19,270 nt of DNA, from positions 1 through 19,270 of the forward strand of contig JABYQR010000568.1 in the NCBI GenBank assembly GCA_022592445.1, read 5' to 3'. The stretch comes from Cytidiella melzeri (taxonomy: Eukaryota > Basidiomycota > Agaricomycetes > Polyporales > Irpicaceae). The notes under the pieces are model-generated. The model did no database searches, had not been told where the DNA came from, and saw nothing but the letters and a program-made list of their open reading frames with translations. Within the stretch, counting starts at the first letter, position 1. Each line of letters begins with the position of its first letter. Both the position numbers and the translations under genes were made by a program. Shown here piece by piece: positions 16,237-19,270 of this stretch.

Positions 16237-17800
16237 CCTCCAGATGTTGACGGTACTCTTCCAGGGCACGGATAATAGCCAACAACTCTTTATCGTATAT
16301 CTCATAATTACGTTCATGGACGTTGAGTGATTTAGAGTAGAAGGCTACTGGATGCCACAGCTTGTCAGCTGGGTCCAGTTGTGATAGTACCGCTCCTGTA
16401 GCAAAGTCGCTAGCGTCTGTTTCCAGACGGAAAGGGTTTTCGTCATCTGGTATCCTCAGAATGGGTGCTGACGTAAAAGCCTGTTTCAGACTTTGGAAAG
16501 CCTGTTCCTGAGCATCTTTCCAGATCCAGGATTGGTCCTTCTTTGTAAGAATAGTGAGCGGTTTCGCATGTTTAGCAAAGTCCTTGATGAAACGCCGATA
16601 GAAATTAGCGAAGCCTAAGAAGGCTTGGACTTGCTTAACCTTTTCAGGTCGCGGCCACTCAGTAACTCCAGTGAGTTTGGCTGGATCCATCTCGATATGT
16701 CCGTGAGAAATGATCATGCCTAGGTACTCAATGCGATCTTTTTCAAAAAAGCATTTTTCCGGTTTGGCAAATAGATCGTTCTCGCGTAGACGCTTGAGCA
16801 CTTCCTGTGTGATACGACGGTTTTCCTTCTTGTCTTCAGTGAAGATGAGGATGTCGTCGAGATACACCATGACATGTCCTTCTAAGATCAAATCACTCAG
16901 AATTTCATTCATCATGGCTTGGAACGTCGCAGGTGTGTTGCTGAAACCGAAATACATCACCTTGGCTTCGAAAAGGCCACGGTGTGTGATGAACGCCGTC
17001 TTCCATTCGTCACCCTTTCGGATGCGAACGTTATTGTATCCCCATCTAAGATCAATCTTTGAGAAGACCTTAGCCTTGCTTAACGAATTGATTAAATCGT
17101 TGATGCGAGGTATGGGGTACCGGTTTTTCACCGTGATGTCGTTCAGTTTTCGGTAGTCTTGCACAAGGCGCAACGAGCCATCTTTCTTCTTGACGAAGAA
17201 CACAGGTGCTGCAATTGGACTTTTCGATTTGCGGATGTAACCTTTTCGGAGTTCCTCTTCGATCCATTGATCTAGAGAATTCTTTTCCATTGGAGACAGC
17301 GGGTATAGTTTAGCCGCTTTGGGAAGGGAGGCACCTTCCTCAAATTCGATTGCGTGATCGTACGGTTTGCGTAACGGCATGCGCTCTGATTTTTTCTTTG
17401 AAAAGACGTCACCAAATTCCCAAAGATATTTCGGTACTAATGGCTTCCAATTGACGGACTCTTGTTCGTCAAAGCCGTCTTCAAAGCCCTCATCTTCCTT
17501 TCCAGAAAGTTCAGCGATTATTTCTGCTATTTCTTGGTCTTCTGGATCGTCTAAGTCAATCCAGTGGATGTGAGGGTTGTCCGGGTCGACATTTCCTATT
17601 CCGTCCAGGTTGTCTGACACCGAACGTCCCTTAGGTAACTCAAGTTCATCGATCTCTTCTTGAGTTACAGTGATGTTTTTACGAGCTCTTGGGGCACAGA
17701 GTTCAGGACATCTGGTAAATCTCCACTCGCCATTTGCCCAATCTATCTCCGGATTGTGGCGGCGTAAGAAGGTCATCCCGATAATCATTTGTTTACTACC
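16220..17800 (-). CDS. pol: element B reverse transcriptase and RNase H
   Basis: A long open frame of more than 500 codons. It starts with the protease C-terminal block IIGMTFLRRHNPEIDW, then an acidic spacer (repeated Asp/Glu stretches) and PYDHAIEF. The RT palm and fingers follow: FFVKKKDGSLRLVQDYR, KIDLRWGYNNVR, FGFSNTPATFQ and YLDD at 16853-16864. After the thumb block FANFYRRFI comes RNase H starting with LETDASDFATGAVL and ending in NYEIYDKELLAIIRALEEYR. All RT residues expected for activity are present. The frame breaks only at its 3' end, near 16237, and at its 5' end, near 17800, where a net -1 separates it from the protease active site. Confidence 0.93.
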   Translation of the reverse strand, partial: GSKQMIIGMTFLRRHNPEIDWANGEWRFTRCPELCAPRARKNITVTQEEIDELELPKGRSVSDNLDGIGNVDPDNPHIHWIDLDDPEDQEIAEIIAELSGKEDEGFEDGFDEQESVNWKPLVPKYLWEFGDVFSKKKSERMPLRKPYDHAIEFEEGASLPKAAKLYPLSPMEKNSLDQWIEEELRKGYIRKSKSPIAAPVFFVKKKDGSLRLVQDYRKLNDITVKNRYPIPRINDLINSLSKAKVFSKIDLRWGYNNVRIRKGDEWKTAFITHRGLFEAKVMYFGFSNTPATFQAMMNEILSDLILEGHVMVYLDDILIFTEDKKENRRITQEVLKRLRENDLFAKPEKCFFEKDRIEYLGMIISHGHIEMDPAKLTGVTEWPRPEKVKQVQAFLGFANFYRRFIKDFAKHAKPLTILTKKDQSWIWKDAQEQAFQSLKQAFTSAPILRIPDDENPFRLETDASDFATGAVLSQLDPADKLWHPVAFYSKSLNVHERNYEIYDKELLAIIRALEEYRQHLEDIRLP

Positions 17801-18160
17801 GAGTCAGTGACGAGCATGTGTTGTCTTGCTCGGTGCGAACCTATTTCTAGGTATGCACGTACTGAGTGAGTGATTTGACCATCTTTATTGGGAGTACCGT
17901 CGACGTTGATGACGTTAAACGGTGATGCCAGTTGATTTGTTACCAGATTGTTACTTTCAACCACTGACTTACTGATGAACGTGGTTGTGGCTCCTGAATC
18001 TACCAGAGCTTCGACCTGCACTTTCTTTCCATATACCCAAATTGTAACCGGTAGAAAAAATGAATTCTTTGAACGCGCTACATTTTTGACAGTATCTACG
18101 GTACAAAGATCGAGGGTATCAGGGCCTAAGCGTTCATGTTCGCAGGGAGTCACATGACGC
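17785..18160 (-). pseudogene. pol: element B aspartic protease, N-terminal part
   Basis: Carries the active-site loop VDSGATTTFIS (Asp codon at 17998-18000), preceded by VYGKKVQVEAL and followed by VINVDGTPNKDGQITHSV and the LVTDS block. The conserved IIGMTFL end of the domain is in the next frame, so one base is missing near 17800. At the upstream side another shift near 18165 separates it from the Gag tail. The fold would be complete if both shifts are errors. Confidence 0.85.
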
Positions 18161-19264
18161 TTCGGAAAAAATCCTTGCCCTTGGTCGGCTTTTTCCCTTT
18201 ACCCTTGTCAGGGGACGGGTGAGGAGTCGAAGGTTCATCATCTTCCGTTGGAACCTCCTCAATATGAGCCGCCAATCTAGGCGCGCGGTATTACATTTTT
18301 TGTTTTGACGACGAAGCCTTAGGGGCTTCGGCCTCGCTGTCCGTCCAGAGTCCTCGGCATCTGCTGCCCGAATCTTCTTCGGCGCCGAAGACTTGCCATC
18401 CTTCTTCACTTCCTTCTTCTTATCATCGGGCTTCTTCTTCAGGCCGTTGAGGTTACATTCGTCCGTATTATGTCCTTTGGACTTGTGAATGTGACAGAAC
18501 TTTTCCGACTTTTCAGTCGAGTTCACCTCTTTGCCTTGCCCTTGTTCCGCTTCTCGTTCTTCTTCTTCTTTTTGTCCGCAGCGTCCACCTCCATAGGAGT
18601 GGACGTATCCTTTTCCTTCGCAAAGATCTGGCCCTGTGCTTTCTCCGGATAGACCTTCTTGTGGATGTCGAGCAAGAGGTCGAGGAACTGAGGCCATGTG
18701 TGGATTTGATTTTCATCTTTCCAATCATGACGAGCCTCATGTCCTTCTCGATGACGTGCTTGAGCTTGTGAATAAGCAAGTCGTCCTCGTATCCAGAAAG
18801 CCTGCCAAGCGTACGGAAGCGTTCCGCGTACTTGACGAAGTTCTTGTGTGCCAGATCTGTTGTTGAACAAGGCATTGAGCTCCTTTCGAGCACCCTCCTT
18901 GTCGTCCCGTTGCCGTATTGTACCTTGAGCTCGTTTTCGAACTCTTCCCACGTTCCAATTGTCTGACCCTTCGTGAGCTTCTTGATCCACGGCTCCATGT
19001 ATTGAGCCGCCGCGCCTGAGAGCCGGTTCATCGCAACGGCAATACGTTGCCTGTCAGTAGCAACGTTCTCGTGGACAAGCCACAGAGAGATCTTGTTCAA
19101 CCACTCGTTGAACTTGACCTTGCCGTCAGTGCCGTTGAATTCCGGAGGTTCGCCAATCTTGGGCTGGCGCGAGATCCTCCTTGTCCTTGAGACAAGGGAA
19201 GCTGATTAATCTGGTTGACCACATTTGTGATCGTCGTTTTGACCATATCCAGGTCAGTGTCCAT
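18160..19264 (-). pseudogene. gag: Gag of element B, frameshifted
   Basis: ATG at 19262-19264 (minus) starts MDTDLDMVKTTITNVVNQI, a plausible Gag N-terminus. A shift near 19165 leads to the core: LWLVHENV, AAAQYMEPWI and WEEFENELKVQYG. Shifts near 18907 (CCC where CCCC fits), 18860, 18725 and 18531 (TTT where TTTT fits) pass through KELNALFNN, KNFVKYAERFRTLGRL, HTWPQFLDLL and MEVDAADKKKKK. A CX2HX4HX4C cluster, CHIHKSKGHNTDEC, serves as zinc knuckle. A Lys-rich tail follows with further shifts and a TAA near 18290. With at least six lesions it could not make full-length Gag as read. Confidence 0.8.
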
Positions 19265-19270
19265 CGCTGA

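Larger units (their letters stand above)
13509..19270 (-). mobile_element. second chromovirus, element B, minus strand, 5' end outside window
   Basis: A different Ty3/gypsy family from A, reading right to left: gag from about 19264, PR, RT-RNase H, integrase, chromodomain, polypurine tract and the 3' LTR at 13509-14233. It is inserted in the Tc1-like transposase. Its 5' LTR and left target duplication partner are not in the window; the expected duplication would be the 5 bp GGAGG at 13504-13508. Several frameshifts and a catalytic change make this copy defective. Confidence 0.9.

Overview
The window looks like repeat-rich DNA from a filamentous fungus, most likely a basidiomycete. The evidence is short introns of about 55-70 nt with fungal branch points, two chromodomain Ty3/gypsy LTR retrotransposons (chromoviruses) and a Tc1-type DNA transposon. 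No bacterial gene organisation, tRNA, rRNA or CRISPR array was seen. Species-level assignment is not possible from the sequence alone.

Layout: positions 1-636 hold the only candidate host gene, a small unidentified secreted-type protein with predicted short introns. Positions 637-1885 are non-coding with one degenerate 67-bp duplication. Positions 1886-2671 are a solo LTR of family A on the minus strand, bounded by AAATG duplications. Positions 2672-3353 are host spacer with three tandem units of 143 bp. Positions 3359-11144 are a complete family A element on the plus strand, bounded by the 5-bp duplication CTCCC. It carries two nearly identical LTRs, a Tf1-like self-priming site, two predicted leader introns, an extra 5' ORF, gag, and a frameshifted pol encoding PR, RT, RNase H, integrase and a chromodomain. 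A G-rich polypurine tract abuts the 3' LTR. Positions 11150-12297 are spacer.

From 12300 a Tc1-like transposon begins at a TA dinucleotide. Its transposase is a pseudogene, and it is cut at 13508 by element B, a second and different chromovirus on the minus strand. The LTR of B spans 13509-14233, and its pol and gag run to the right-hand edge of the window (gag start at about 19264). The 5' LTR of B and the right end of the Tc1 element lie outside the window.

The most unusual feature is the leader of element A. It has an intron inside the LTR whose donor and acceptor are set by an exact 21-bp direct repeat. It has a second intron whose removal would create the ATG of the first ORF across the splice junction. 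It also has a 10-nt stretch just downstream of the LTR that is complementary to the predicted 5' end of the transcript. Together these suggest that unspliced RNA serves as self-primed genome while spliced RNA serves as message. A second pattern is that almost every pol or gag frameshift in both elements and in the transposase is a net -1, often at a homopolymer. That points either to deletion-biased decay or to homopolymer under-calling in the assembly. Intron, promoter and priming calls are predictions from sequence, not demonstrated.
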